Origin: CAVQBC01 sp963848415 | GTDB taxonomy: Bacteria > Actinomycetota > Thermoleophilia > Solirubrobacterales > Solirubrobacteraceae | Direction: 5' to 3' | DNA length: 64,000 nucleotides | NCBI GenBank assembly: GCA_963848415.1 | Contig: CAWKDN010000002.1 | Coordinates: forward strand, 310,001 to 374,000 | In this document: piece by piece, positions 32,711 to 42,179 of the stretch | Layout: the number at the start of each line of letters is the position of its first letter | Numbering within the stretch: position 1 is the stretch's first letter | Translations under genes and position numbers: made by a program | The notes under the pieces: generated by a model | Told to the model about the DNA's origin: nothing | Databases searched by the model: none | What the model saw: only the letters and a program-made list of their open reading frames with translations

Positions 32711-33742
32711 ATGCACGCCGCCGTCCTGCACGCCCCAGGAGACATCCGCTACGAGGAGGTCGCCGAGCCGCCGGCGGCCGAGGGCCGCGCGCTCGTCCGC
32801 GTCGGCGCCGTCGGCGTGTGCGGCTCGGACCTGCCGCGAATCCTGCACAAGGGCTCGCACCGGCTGCCGCTGATCCCGGGCCACGAGTTCGCCGGCACGG
32901 TCGTCGCCGCCGAGGGCGTCGACGTGGAGGTCGGGCAACGAGTGACCGTGCCGCCGATGATCCCGTGCTTCCGCTGCGAGGAGTGCCGGCGCGGGCTGCA
33001 CTCGCTGTGCCGCGACTACTCCTACTTCGGCTCGCGGGAGGACGGTGCCTACACCCAGCTCGTCAGCGTCCCCGCGAGCAACCTGCTGGCGGTGCCCGAC
33101 GCGGTCGACGACGTGGGGGCGGCCTCCGTCGACCCCGCCGCGATCGCGCTGCACGCGCTGTGGCGCTGCGGCGTGAGCGCCGGCGACCGCGTGGCGGTGG
33201 TCGGTGCCGGGCCGATCGGCCTCTTCGCGATCCAGTGGGCGGCGATCCTCGGGGCCACGGAGGTCGTCGCCGTCGACGTGATGGAGGAGAAGCTGGCGCT
33301 GGCGCGCGAGCTCGGCGCGACGCAGACCCGCGACGCGGGCGACGCCGAGGACCTCACCGGTGCGGCCGACGTGGTCGTGGACACCGCCGGCGCCCCGTCT
33401 GCCGAGCGCCAGGCCGTGTGGCTGGCCGGACCGCGCGGGCGCGTGGTGTTCGTCGGCATCCCGGTGCAGGACGTCACGCTCGACCCGGCGACGTTCGGGC
33501 GGCTGCTGCGCGAGGAGATCACCCTCTACGGCGCCTGGAACTCCTTCTCGGCGCCGTTCCCCGGGCGCGAGTGGACGGCGTCTCTGGAGATGATGGCCCG
33601 CGGCCGCCTGCGGACGGCCGAGATCGTCAGCCACCGCGAGCCGCTCGACCGCCTCCCCGAGCTGCTGGCGTGGATGGGCGAGCGCCGCGAGTTCTTCTCG
33701 AAGGTCATGTTCTTCCCGAACGGCGAGCCGCCGCCGGGCTGA
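32711..33742 (+). CDS. Zinc-dependent alcohol/polyol dehydrogenase
   Basis: A 343-residue medium-chain dehydrogenase. The catalytic site has GVCGSD and GHEFAGTVVAAEG. The structural zinc lobe has all four Cys (PCFRCEECRRGLHSLC). The Rossmann motif is VVGAGPIGLFAI. The FWNSFSAPFPG-like segment (GAWNSFSAPFPGREW) resembles galactitol-1-phosphate and related polyol dehydrogenases, so a sugar alcohol substrate is plausible but not proven. It is divergent from the ridA relic and precedes the secreted hydrolase by 42 bp. Confidence 0.88.
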   Translation: MHAAVLHAPGDIRYEEVAEPPAAEGRALVRVGAVGVCGSDLPRILHKGSHRLPLIPGHEFAGTVVAAEGVDVEVGQRVTVPPMIPCFRCEECRRGLHSLCRDYSYFGSREDGAYTQLVSVPASNLLAVPDAVDDVGAASVDPAAIALHALWRCGVSAGDRVAVVGAGPIGLFAIQWAAILGATEVVAVDVMEEKLALARELGATQTRDAGDAEDLTGAADVVVDTAGAPSAERQAVWLAGPRGRVVFVGIPVQDVTLDPATFGRLLREEITLYGAWNSFSAPFPGREWTASLEMMARGRLRTAEIVSHREPLDRLPELLAWMGERREFFSKVMFFPNGEPPPG

Positions 33743-33770
33743 GCTGCGGCGGGCGTCGCGGGCGGCGCAG

Positions 33771-33776
33771 TAGGGT
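33771..33776 (+). promoter_or_regulatory. TAGGGT -10-like hexamer, leaderless start
   Basis: TAGGGT lies 8 nt before the ATG at 33785. No Shine-Dalgarno is present. Confidence 0.45.
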
Positions 33777-33784
33777 CGCGGCCC

Positions 33785-35569
33785 ATGTCATCCCGGTTGC
33801 TGGTCGCGGCCCTGGTGAGCGCCGGCTGCCTGCTGTCCACCGTCGCCACGGCCGCCGCCGCGCCCGCGCCGTTCGGTCATCCGTGCGCTCCCGAGCGCGG
33901 CGTGCGCTTCTGCCCGGCCGCCGAGCTGACCGACCGCGTGCCGAGCTTCGACGGCACACCGCTGGACGTCGACGTCACGTTGCCCGCGACCGGTGACGGC
34001 CCCTTCCCCACGCTCGTGATGGAGCACGGCTACCCCGGCACCAAAGCGTCCTTCCAGGCGCCGGACGCCAACGGCACGAGCGGCGCGACCTACCACTACA
34101 ACGACGTCTTCTACGCCCAGCAGGGCTACGCCGTGGTCACGCTCAGCGCGCGCGGCTTCGGCCGCTCCTGTGGGGTGCCGGCCTCCCGGACCGCGGGCTG
34201 CGAGCGCGGCTGGACCCACATCGCCGACCACCGCTTCGAGAACCGCGACACCCAGACGCTGCTGGGACGGCTGGTCGACGAAGGCGTCGCCCGCGCCGAT
34301 GCGCTCGCGGTCACCGGCATCTCGGGCGGCGGCGGGCGCTCCGTCGGGCTCGCCTTCCTGCGCGACCGCGTGCGGCTACCGAACGGCAGCCTCGTCCCGT
34401 GGCGCAGCCCGGCCGGCACGCCACTGCGGATCGCCGCCGCCTTCCCGCGCTGGGGCTGGGCGGACCTGACCAACGCGCTGATCCCCAATGGCCGGCTCGT
34501 CGCCGACGCCTGGCCGTCCGGCGCGCAGGCGCGCTCGCCGGTCGGCGTCCCGAAGGAGAACTGGATCGACCTGCTCTACCTCGGCGGGGCGGGCTCCGGA
34601 TACCTGGCGCCGCCGGGCGCCGACCCGCAGGCCGATCTGACCGCGTGGCGGGCACGCATCGATCGCGGCGAGCCGTTCGGCGCCGACGTGCGGGCGATCA
34701 CGGACACGTTGTCGACCTACATCGGCGGCGGCGCCGGGCTGCCGGCCGACAGCGTCGCGCCGCTGCTGCTCGAGCAGGGCTGGACAGACGACCTGTTCGG
34801 CGCCGACGAGGCGACGCGCATCTACGCGCGCCTACGGGCGGCCTCGCGCACCGCCCGGGTCGGGCTGCTGCTCGGCGACCTCGGCCACGCGCGCGCGGGC
34901 AACTCGACGCGCGTCGACCAAGACTTCAACGACCGCGGCGCGGCGTTCCTCGCCCGTTACCTGAAGGGCGGCCCCGAGACCGCGACCACGCGGCCGGGCG
35001 CGGTCCGCGCCTACGTCGCGGCCTGCCCGAAGGGCGCGACCGGCCGCGCGCTGGACGGGCGCTCGTGGCCGGCGCTCCAGCGCGGCGCCGTGTCGTGGCA
35101 GGGCGGCCGCGGCACCCAGCGCGTGACCTCGGCCGGCGGCAACCGCGCGCTGGCCAAAGAACTGGGCACGACCGACGACCCCTGCCTGCGCGTCCACGCG
35201 CGCCGCGCACCGGGCACCGCGGTCTACGAGACCGGCACCGGCCGCCGTGGTTTCACGCTGCTCGGCGCGCCCGAGGTCAGGGCGCGCACCTCGGTCAGCG
35301 GGCGCTCGCCGTACGTCGCCGCGCGGCTGTGGGACGTCGCGAACGGCCGCCAGCGGCTGGTCGCGCGCGGCGTGCTGCGGGTGAACGTTCGCGGCGACGA
35401 CGTGCGGGTGCGCTTCCAGCTGCACCCGGCGGGTTACCGCTTCGCGCGCGGCCACCGCGTCCGGCTCGAGCTGCTCGGCCGCGACGCCCCTTACCTGCAG
35501 GCGTCCGACCGGCGCTTCAGCCTCCGGCTCCGCGACGTGCGGGTGCGGCTGCCGACGGCCGAGCGCTGA
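33785..35569 (+). CDS. Secreted CocE/NonD-type alpha/beta hydrolase
   Basis: A 594-residue exported hydrolase. The signal peptide is residues 1-26. The alpha/beta-hydrolase domain has the nucleophile elbow GISGGG (Ser near 182) and a likely catalytic His in LLGDLGHARAGN; an acid is likely in QGWTDDLFGADE. The C-terminal ~150 residues form the jelly-roll domain seen in X-Pro dipeptidyl-peptidase/CocE proteins. It probably hydrolyses an ester or peptide bond outside the cell. It overlaps the convergent YczE gene by 53 bp at the 3' end. Confidence 0.82.
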   Translation: MSSRLLVAALVSAGCLLSTVATAAAAPAPFGHPCAPERGVRFCPAAELTDRVPSFDGTPLDVDVTLPATGDGPFPTLVMEHGYPGTKASFQAPDANGTSGATYHYNDVFYAQQGYAVVTLSARGFGRSCGVPASRTAGCERGWTHIADHRFENRDTQTLLGRLVDEGVARADALAVTGISGGGGRSVGLAFLRDRVRLPNGSLVPWRSPAGTPLRIAAAFPRWGWADLTNALIPNGRLVADAWPSGAQARSPVGVPKENWIDLLYLGGAGSGYLAPPGADPQADLTAWRARIDRGEPFGADVRAITDTLSTYIGGGAGLPADSVAPLLLEQGWTDDLFGADEATRIYARLRAASRTARVGLLLGDLGHARAGNSTRVDQDFNDRGAAFLARYLKGGPETATTRPGAVRAYVAACPKGATGRALDGRSWPALQRGAVSWQGGRGTQRVTSAGGNRALAKELGTTDDPCLRVHARRAPGTAVYETGTGRRGFTLLGAPEVRARTSVSGRSPYVAARLWDVANGRQRLVARGVLRVNVRGDDVRVRFQLHPAGYRFARGHRVRLELLGRDAPYLQASDRRFSLRLRDVRVRLPTAER

Positions 35570-36212
35570 GTCCCGCGGCCGGCGGCGAAGGCCGCGCCTG
35601 CGGAGCCGGATCGATCGCCAGCGCCGGGATCGTGCGATGCGTGATCGGCCCCATGCCGACCGCGTAGAGGATCGTCCCGACGCCGACCGTCCCGCCGAGC
35701 AGGAAGCCCGCCACCAGGGTGGCGGCCTCCACGCCGGTCCGCACGACGCGCATCGAGTATCCCTTGGCGGCGATGCCGGTGCTGAGGCCGTCTCGCGCGC
35801 CCGGGCCCAGGCCGGCGCCGATGTAGAGGCCGGTGGCGACGCCGTTGCCGGCGACGCCGCCGAGGAGCAGGGCGATCTGCGCCCACAGCGCCTCCGGCGG
35901 CTCGGCGACCGCCAGCACGAGGTCGATCACCAGGCCGACGATCACGGCGTTGAGCACCGTCCCGAGCCCCATGCGCTGGCGCAGCGGCCACCACGCGAGC
36001 AACACGACGAAGCTGATGATGATCGACCACGTGCCGATGCCGAGCCCGAACGTGCGCGCGAGGCCCTGGTGGAAGACGTCCCACGGCGCGAGCCCGAGGT
36101 CGCTGAGCACCATCATCGCGATCGTCACGCCGAAGAGGATCAGGCCGACGGTCAGCTGGATGAGCCGGCGGGGGCGGCGATCGGGCGGGACGGGAAGCAG
36201 GGCGCGACGCAT
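35517..36212 (-). CDS. YczE/YitT-like integral membrane protein
   Basis: A 231-residue membrane protein with five hydrophobic segments. The landmarks are SDLGLAPWDVFHQGLA, IGTWSIIISFVVLLAWWPL, a glycine-rich GLYIGAGLGPGARDGLSTGI loop and GFLLGGTVGVGTILYAVGMG. These match the YczE family, whose function is not known. The last ~40 residues are Pro/Ala/Arg-rich and run antisense to the hydrolase 3' end. ATG 36212 starts the homology. Confidence 0.8.
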   Translation of the reverse strand: MRRALLPVPPDRRPRRLIQLTVGLILFGVTIAMMVLSDLGLAPWDVFHQGLARTFGLGIGTWSIIISFVVLLAWWPLRQRMGLGTVLNAVIVGLVIDLVLAVAEPPEALWAQIALLLGGVAGNGVATGLYIGAGLGPGARDGLSTGIAAKGYSMRVVRTGVEAATLVAGFLLGGTVGVGTILYAVGMGPITHRTIPALAIDPAPQARPSPPAAGLSARPSAAAPARRGAGG

Positions 36213-36286
36213 TCGCGGCCTACAGTGGCAGGCCGCTCGGGTGCGATCTCGGCCGGCCGGAGTTGCCGGGCCCGGCCCGGCTGCCA

Positions 36287-36292
36287 TAGGCT
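36287..36292 (+). promoter_or_regulatory. TAGGCT -10-like hexamer
   Basis: TAGGCT lies 9 nt before the GTG at 36302 that opens the cydC-like remnant. Confidence 0.35.
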
Positions 36293-36301
36293 CCGCGCGT
36301 C

Positions 36302-36525
36302 GTGACCGCGCCGATCGGCGTCGAGGCGACCGCCGCCGGCCGCCTCGACGGGATCCTGCTGGCCGGCGTGGTGCTGCTCGCGTTTGCCGCCTTCGAGGCG
36401 ACACTGCCGCTCGGCGACGCGGCCCGGAGGATGGCGGCCTGCGCCGGCGCGGCACAGCGCATCGAGGAGGTTCTCGACGCGACCCCGGCCGTGGATCCAG
36501 GCGCTCAGCGCCGTCGCGGCAGCGC
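36302..36525 (+). pseudogene. CydC-like ABC exporter fragment
   Basis: About 70 residues (GRLDGILLAGVVLLAFAAFE, then DAARRMAACAGAAQRIEEVL, DATPAVDP) match the last membrane helices and linker of CydC-type thiol-exporting ABC subunits. The earlier helices and the whole ATPase domain are missing. The remnant ends where the gnd gene begins on the other strand. A TAGGCT hexamer upstream could still drive a short transcript. Confidence 0.6.
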
Positions 36526-36527
36526 CG

Positions 36528-37562
36528 TCAGGCTGCCTTCTCGTCGTGTCCGCCGAACTCCTTGCGCATCGCCGAGAGCAGCTTGTCGGCGAAGTCGTCA
36601 AGACCGCGCGACGAGAAGCGCGAGTTGAGCGCCGTCGTCAGGACAGGGGCGGGCACGCCGACGTCGATGGCGGCGATCGATGTCCATCGGCCCTCACCGG
36701 AGTCCGAGACGCGGCCCGCGAAATCGTCGAGCGTGGGTGACCCGTGCAGCGCCTCCGCGGTCAGATCCAGGAGCCAGGAGCCGACGACGCTGCCGCGCCG
36801 CCAGACCTCGGCCACCTCGGTCGTGTCGATCTCGTACCGGTAGTACTCCGGGTTCTCCATCGGGGCGGTCTCGGCGTCCATCTGCTGCTGCCGCTTGCCC
36901 GCATCGGCGTTCTTGATGATGTTCAGACCCTCCGCGTAGGCGGCCATGAGCCCGTACTCGATCCCGTTGTGCACCATCTTCACGAAGTGGCCGGCGCCGT
37001 TCGGGCCGCAGTGGTAGTACCCGTGCTCCGACTGGGCAGGGTCGCCGGTTCGTCCGGGCGTTCGCGGCGCGTCGCCGACACCGGGCGCGACCGAGGCGAA
37101 GATCGGGCTGAGCCGGTCCACGACGTCCTTCTCGCCTCCGATCATGAGGCAGAAGCCGCGCTCGAAGCCCCAGACACCGCCGCTCGTCCCGACGTCGACG
37201 TGGTGGATGCCCTTCTCGCCGAGCTCGGCCGCATGTCGGATGTCGTCGTGGTAGTGCGTGTTGCCGCCGTCGATGATCGCGTCGCCCGGTTCCAGGACCT
37301 CGGCGAGGGAGGCGATGGTCGTGTCGGTGATCTCGCCTGCAGGCACCATCACCCAGACGGCCCGGGGCTTCTCGAGCTTCGAGGCGAAGTCCGCAAGCGA
37401 GGACGAGCCCGTCGCTCCGTCGGCCTCGAGCGCCTTCACCGCGTCGGGGAAGACGTCGTAACCGACGCAGTGATGCCCGTCGCGCATGAGGCGCCGGACG
37501 ATGCCCGCTCCCATCCGGCCCAAGCCGACCATTCCGAGTTGCATCGGAGTGCTTGTAGCCAC
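36528..37562 (-). CDS. gnd: 6-phosphogluconate dehydrogenase, decarboxylating (short GndA type)
   Basis: A 344-residue enzyme that oxidises and decarboxylates 6-phosphogluconate to ribulose 5-phosphate. The Rossmann motif GLGRMGAGIVRRL is near the N-terminus, the substrate loop reads GTSGGVWGFERGF, and the catalytic Lys lies in GHFVKMVHNGIEYG. The length fits the short NAD-preferring YqeC-like form rather than the ~470-residue enzyme. It lies 33 bp downstream of zwf on the same strand. The two form the oxidative pentose phosphate branch, although no 6-phosphogluconolactonase gene is present here. Confidence 0.93.
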   Translation of the reverse strand: MATSTPMQLGMVGLGRMGAGIVRRLMRDGHHCVGYDVFPDAVKALEADGATGSSSLADFASKLEKPRAVWVMVPAGEITDTTIASLAEVLEPGDAIIDGGNTHYHDDIRHAAELGEKGIHHVDVGTSGGVWGFERGFCLMIGGEKDVVDRLSPIFASVAPGVGDAPRTPGRTGDPAQSEHGYYHCGPNGAGHFVKMVHNGIEYGLMAAYAEGLNIIKNADAGKRQQQMDAETAPMENPEYYRYEIDTTEVAEVWRRGSVVGSWLLDLTAEALHGSPTLDDFAGRVSDSGEGRWTSIAAIDVGVPAPVLTTALNSRFSSRGLDDFADKLLSAMRKEFGGHDEKAA

Positions 37563-37595
37563 CCTCAGCTCCCTTCTGGTGCTTCCATCGACACA

Positions 37596-39041
37596 TCAGC
37601 TCGGCAGCCAGGGGTCGTGCCAGCCCCCGACGTCGTCCACGAGGTTGTCAGCCGACTTGGGCCCCCACGAGCCTTGTTCGTACACCTCGACCGGCGGCGG
37701 GGCGTCGAGGAGCGGCTGCACCACCCGCCACGTCTCCTCGAGCGCGTCCTGGCGCGCAAAGTGGCTCGAGTCGCCGACCATCGCCGCGTGCAGGAGCACC
37801 TCGTAGGCGGTCGGGCCCTCGCCGCCCATGCTCGCGAACTCCATATCGAGCTCGACCGGGCGCACTCCTAACGCCTCCGCCGCCTTCGCCTGCAGCCTGA
37901 GCCTGGCTCCGGGCGCCGGGCCGATCCGGAGCACGAGCTGGTTCGGCTCGGGCCGGGGCGCGTGCCTCGGCACGAACCCGAGCCAGGGCGTCGTCGAGAA
38001 GACGACTCGAACCTCGGTCACCGTCGCCGGCAGCGACTTTCCGGCGCGGATGAAGAACGGCACGCCCGACCAGCGCCAGTTGTCGATCTCGAGCCGCATG
38101 GCGCAGTAGGTCTCCGTCTGCGAACCAGGAGCAACTCCGGCCACATCGAGGTAGCCGCGGTACTGGCCGCGCACGCAGTGGGCGGGGTCGGCTTCGGCCA
38201 TCGCGAGGAAGAGGTCACGCTTGCGATCGTTGATCACGTCCTTGCCGTGTCCTGTAGGAGGCTCCATGGCGACCAGGCTCAACACCTGCAGGATGTGGTT
38301 CTGGACGACGTCGCGCATGGCCCCCACGGGGTCGTAGAAGTGGCCGCGATCCGCGATGCCGAAGTCCTCGGCCATCGTGATCTGGACCGAGGAGACGTAG
38401 CGGCGGTTCCAGACCGGCTCGAGGATGGAGTTCGCCCAGCGGAGGAACAAGATGTCCTCGACAGACATCTTCCCCAGGAAGTGGTCGATCCGGTAGAGCT
38501 GCGACTCGTCGATCAGCGCGTGGAGGTGCTCGTTCAACTCGCGCGCTGACGTGAGGTCGTGCCCGAACGGCTTCTCCACGACAACCCGCGCGCCGTCCGT
38601 GAGGCCCGCGTCGGCGAGGCCCGAGACCACCGTGGCGAAGAGCGAAGGCGGGATCTCGAGGTAGAAGACGGGCAGGCTCGCGCCGTTGATCTCCTCCGCG
38701 ACCCGGCCGTAGGTCGCCGCATCAGCGAAGTCTCCGTGGACGTAGGAGAGCTTCTCGACAAAGCGCTTGAACACGGCCTCGTCGAGCACCTCGCCCGTTG
38801 CGACGATCGACTCGCGGGCACGCTCGACGAGCTGCTCGAGCGTCCAGTCGTCGAAGGCCACTCCGACGACGCGGCAGGAGAGCAGGCCGCGCTGCTCGAG
38901 CCGGTAGAGCGAGTGGAAGGTCATCACTCTCGCGAGGTCGCCCGTGATCCCGAAGACCACGAGCACGTCGGCCTGCCGCTTCTCGGCCTCGCCCTGGGTC
39001 CGGGCAAGCGGCACGACCGAGGTCGCTGCTCCTGTCGTCAT
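37596..39041 (-). CDS. zwf: Glucose-6-phosphate 1-dehydrogenase
   Basis: A 481-residue glucose-6-phosphate dehydrogenase, which makes NADPH or NADH and 6-phosphogluconolactone. The coenzyme motif FGITGDLA is near residue 30. The active-site signature RIDHFLGK with the catalytic His is near residue 190. The EKPFGHDL and DWRWSGVPFFIRAGK-like (NWRWSGVPFFIRAGK) segments are also present. ATG 39041 is the first start that precedes the domain; the open frame further upstream has no homology. It is the first gene of a zwf-gnd pair. Confidence 0.94.
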   Translation of the reverse strand: MTTGAATSVVPLARTQGEAEKRQADVLVVFGITGDLARVMTFHSLYRLEQRGLLSCRVVGVAFDDWTLEQLVERARESIVATGEVLDEAVFKRFVEKLSYVHGDFADAATYGRVAEEINGASLPVFYLEIPPSLFATVVSGLADAGLTDGARVVVEKPFGHDLTSARELNEHLHALIDESQLYRIDHFLGKMSVEDILFLRWANSILEPVWNRRYVSSVQITMAEDFGIADRGHFYDPVGAMRDVVQNHILQVLSLVAMEPPTGHGKDVINDRKRDLFLAMAEADPAHCVRGQYRGYLDVAGVAPGSQTETYCAMRLEIDNWRWSGVPFFIRAGKSLPATVTEVRVVFSTTPWLGFVPRHAPRPEPNQLVLRIGPAPGARLRLQAKAAEALGVRPVELDMEFASMGGEGPTAYEVLLHAAMVGDSSHFARQDALEETWRVVQPLLDAPPPVEVYEQGSWGPKSADNLVDDVGGWHDPWLPS

Positions 39042-39292
39042 GCCGCTCGCCCGCCTCCCCGGCCTCGTCCGTCTCGACGACGAAGCGGCCCGTGCGCGGT
39101 CTTCCCCTTCATCGTTTCGCCCGCCCAGATCGAGGACGCGTGGCGGCCCGGCTCGGCCGCGGGCCGTTGCTCCCTCGAGGACCGGCTCTTCGAAGCGCTC
39201 CGTCATCTTCTGGCCGCCAACCTACCGGCCGGGGAGAGGCCGAACATCACCCCGTTGGATGAGCTTGCGCGAGCTGGCAGGGGTGGCAAGAC

Positions 39293-40183
39293 TCAGGCGG
39301 GCTCGCGGTGCAGCGACTGGCACATGCAGTGCACGCCGCCGCCGCCGAGCGTGAACATCGTCACGTCGGGGTCGTAGACGGTCAGGCCGTGGGCGCGCAT
39401 GCGGTCGTTGAGCTCCGCCGACTCCGCGGTGGAGATCACGCGGTCGTCGCCCAGCGCGACGACGTTGCAGCCGAGCTTCATCGTGTCGCGGTAGGAGACC
39501 GGCACGATCTCGACGCCCTTCTCGCGCAGCCAGCGCAGCGTGCCGTCGTCGGTCGTGTCCTCGCACACCGCCGCGAGCTTCGGGGCGAGCATGCAGACCA
39601 TCAGGTCGATGTGGACGTAGTGGGCGGCGATCGGCTGGACGCGCACCTCCCAGCCCTCGGCCTCCAGCCAGCCCGCGACCTGGCGCGAGGCCCGGTCCTG
39701 GGAGCGCTCGCCGCAGGTGCCGATCAGCGCCACGCCGGGCTCGATGACGTCGAAGTCGCCGCCCTCGAAGGCGCCGGCCGTGACCATGCCCCAGATCGGG
39801 ACGCCGTGCTCCTCGTAGAAGCGGATCACCGGCGCGTACTCGCCGCGGCGCCACCACTGCGCCATCTGGGTCACGACGGCGCCGTAGGGCGTCATCACGC
39901 TCGAGTCGCGCGCGAAGACCTGGTAGGGCAGGTGCTCGTCGGCGTCGAGCCAGTGCACGGCGACGCCGGCGCCGGTGTAGGCGTCGACCATCTCGGCGTG
40001 CTGGCGCAGCATGAGGTCGCGGTCGAAGGCGGCACCGGAGGCGAGCGTGGCCTTCGAGATCGAGCTGGTCGGCAGCCAGTGGAAGTGGTCGGGGCGCGCG
40101 AGCAGGACGTCGGTCAGGAGGCCGTACTCGGAGTCGGCGCCCCAGCGGACGGCGGTGGTCGGCGTGGTGGTCGAAGCGGTCAC
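39293..40183 (-). CDS. Arginine-deiminase-fold (amidinohydrolase/amidinotransferase) family protein
   Basis: A 296-residue member of the guanidine-modifying superfamily. The catalytic set is visible: the FARDSSVM and AFEGGDFDV acidic motifs, His in HIDLMV, and the nucleophile Cys near the end (GGGGVHCMCQS). Members hydrolyse or transfer amidino groups of arginine, methylated arginines or related guanidines. Its GTG overlaps the stop of the ABC ATPase gene (GTGA), so it is the last gene of the transporter operon. That suggests the imported solute is a guanidino compound. Which C-N bond is cut cannot be told. Confidence 0.85.
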   Translation of the reverse strand: MTASTTTPTTAVRWGADSEYGLLTDVLLARPDHFHWLPTSSISKATLASGAAFDRDLMLRQHAEMVDAYTGAGVAVHWLDADEHLPYQVFARDSSVMTPYGAVVTQMAQWWRRGEYAPVIRFYEEHGVPIWGMVTAGAFEGGDFDVIEPGVALIGTCGERSQDRASRQVAGWLEAEGWEVRVQPIAAHYVHIDLMVCMLAPKLAAVCEDTTDDGTLRWLREKGVEIVPVSYRDTMKLGCNVVALGDDRVISTAESAELNDRMRAHGLTVYDPDVTMFTLGGGGVHCMCQSLHREPA

Positions 40184-41290
40184 GGGCGTGGCTCCTGCGT
40201 CGGGGTCAGCATGGCCGGCGCCGGCGAGCGGTCCGCGGCGACGGCGTCGAGGGTGGTCGCGGCGCTCGCCGTCTCCGGGACGGCGTGGACGGTGTCCAGC
40301 GTGAAGCGGACGCCGACGGCGTCGCCGGGCGCCGGGCGCTCGGCCTCGGCGCCGACGGGCGAGGAGACGATCACCGTCTCGCCGCTGTCGAGCGCGACCG
40401 TCATCCGCAGGCGGGTGCCCTGGAAGCTCGCGTCGCGCGACGGTCCCGGGGCGCCCGGAGGAAGCGTCGGCGGTCAGCTCGAGCTGTTCGGGGCGCACGA
40501 CGGCGGTGCCGGTCCGCGCGCCGCTGGTCGCCGCGCCGAGCGCGGGCACGGCGCCGTCGCGGGCCGCGAGCAGGTTGGCCTCCCCCAGGAAGCCGGCGAC
40601 GAACAGGTTGGCCGGGCGCTCGTAGACCTCCTCCGGCGTTCCCGCCTGCGAGATGCGACCGCCGTCGAGGATCACGACGCGGTCGGACATCGTCATCGCC
40701 TCGACCTGGTCGTGGGTGACGGCGATCGTGGTCATCCCGGTGCGCTCGTGGATCCGGCGCACCTCGAGCTGCATCGCGTCGCGCAGCTGCTTGTCCAGCG
40801 CCGCCAGCGGCTCGTCGAGCAGCAGCAGGCTCGGCTCGAACACGAGCGCGCGGGCGAGCGCGACGCGCTGCTGCTGGCCGCCCGAGAGCGAGCGGACGGC
40901 GCGCGGGCCGGCGTCGGGCAGCTGGACGAGCTCGAGCGCCTCGCGCACGCGCCGGTCGCGCTCGCCGCGGGCGAGCTTGCGCGCCGCGAGCGGGTACTCG
41001 ACGTTGCGCGCCACCGTCATGTGCGGGAACAGCGCGTAGCTCTGGAAGACGAAGCCGATGTTGCGCTTGTGCGGCGGCAGCGCGTCGACGACCTGCTCGC
41101 CCAGCGTCACGCGGCCGCGCTGGTGCTCGACGAAGCCGGCGATGACGTTCAGCGTCGTCGTCTTGCCCGAGCCGCTCGGGCCGAGCAGGGTGACGAACTC
41201 GCCGGGCTCGGCCTCGAGCGAGACGCCGTCGAGCACGTCGGCGTCGCCGAGCCGGACCGAGAGGTCCTCGATGCGGACCGCGACGCTCAC
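40180..41290 (-). pseudogene. PotA-like ABC ATPase, frameshift in the C-terminal TOBE domain
   Basis: An ATP-binding subunit of a spermidine/putrescine-type importer. The ATPase core is intact: Walker A GPSGSGKTTT, signature LSGGQQQR, Walker B LLLLDEPLAALD, and the switch His in AVTHDQ. The TOBE regulatory domain breaks near 40435. The core frame turns into arginine-rich nonsense, while the neighbouring frame continues ARDASFQGTRLRMTVALDSG and on to a stop at 40180. A 2-bp deletion in a GC repeat explains it. Because only the tail is hit, some activity is possible. A sequence error is also possible. It overlaps the permease gene by 4 bp. Confidence 0.8.
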
Positions 41291-42099
41291 GCCGTCACCG
41301 TCCGGCGCGGGCGGCCGAGCCAGGCGACCAGGACCAGCAGCACCGTCACGAAGCCCATCACGATCGTGCTCACCGCCGCGATCGCCGGCGAGGCGTTCTC
41401 GGTCGAGGCCAGCCACAGCTGGGTCGGCAGCGTCGCCTGCCCGGGCGGGGCGAGGAAGTAGGCCAGCACCGCCTCGTCGAAGCACAGCGCGAACGCCAGA
41501 ACGAAGCCGATGACGACGCTGCGCGCGATCAGCGGCAGCTCGATCCGGGCCACGGTGCTCGCCCACGGGTGCCCCAGGCTGGTCGAGGCGCGGCTGAGCG
41601 CCGGGTCCACGGCGGACAGCCCTGCGGAGCAGACGACCAGCACGACCGGGAAGGCGAGCACGGTCTGGCCGAGCACCAGCGTCCACAGGCTGGTGCCGAG
41701 CCCGAGCTCCTCGCGGCCCACGAAGATCCCGATCGCGAGCACGAGCTGGGGCATCACCAGCGGCGCGAGGAAGACCGTGCGCAGCACGCGCGCCCCGCGC
41801 GTGAGCCGGCGCAGGCCGAGCGCGGCCAGCGTGCCGCAGACGGTGGCGAGCGCCGCGCCGGCCAGCGCGGTGACCAGCGAGCGCGTGAACGCGCTGACCC
41901 ACAGGTCGTCGGTGACCACGTCGGTGAACCACTCGGTCGAGTAGCCCGGCGGCGGGAACTTGAAGAACAGGCCGCTCGAGAACGCCTGCGGCAGGATCAC
42001 CAGCAGCGGCGCAAGCAGGAAGAGCGCCAGCAGCACGCCGAGCGCCGCGAGCGCGATGCGGTAGCCGCCGAGGGCCTCGCGCAGTGCGGAGGTGAGCAT
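41287..42099 (-). CDS. ABC transporter permease (PotC-like)
   Basis: A 270-residue inner-membrane permease with six predicted helices. The cytoplasmic EAA-type loop ASTSLGHPWASTVARIELPL couples to the ATPase. The pattern fits the PotC half of polyamine-type importers. It lies between permease PotB-like (80 bp upstream) and the ATPase gene (GTGA overlap). Confidence 0.9.
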   Translation of the reverse strand: MLTSALREALGGYRIALAALGVLLALFLLAPLLVILPQAFSSGLFFKFPPPGYSTEWFTDVVTDDLWVSAFTRSLVTALAGAALATVCGTLAALGLRRLTRGARVLRTVFLAPLVMPQLVLAIGIFVGREELGLGTSLWTLVLGQTVLAFPVVLVVCSAGLSAVDPALSRASTSLGHPWASTVARIELPLIARSVVIGFVLAFALCFDEAVLAYFLAPPGQATLPTQLWLASTENASPAIAAVSTIVMGFVTVLLVLVAWLGRPRRTVTA

Positions 42100-42179
42100 C
42101 AGATGGTTGACTCCGCGGTCGCGCGATCGGCTGGTGGATGGACGCCGCCAGACGGTCGTGGGGTCGTGGGGTCAGCCAT

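Noticed and set aside
39308..41461. Plus-strand frame of 717 codons opposite the ABC operon
   Set aside because: Antisense shadow of clear ATPase, permease and hydrolase genes.
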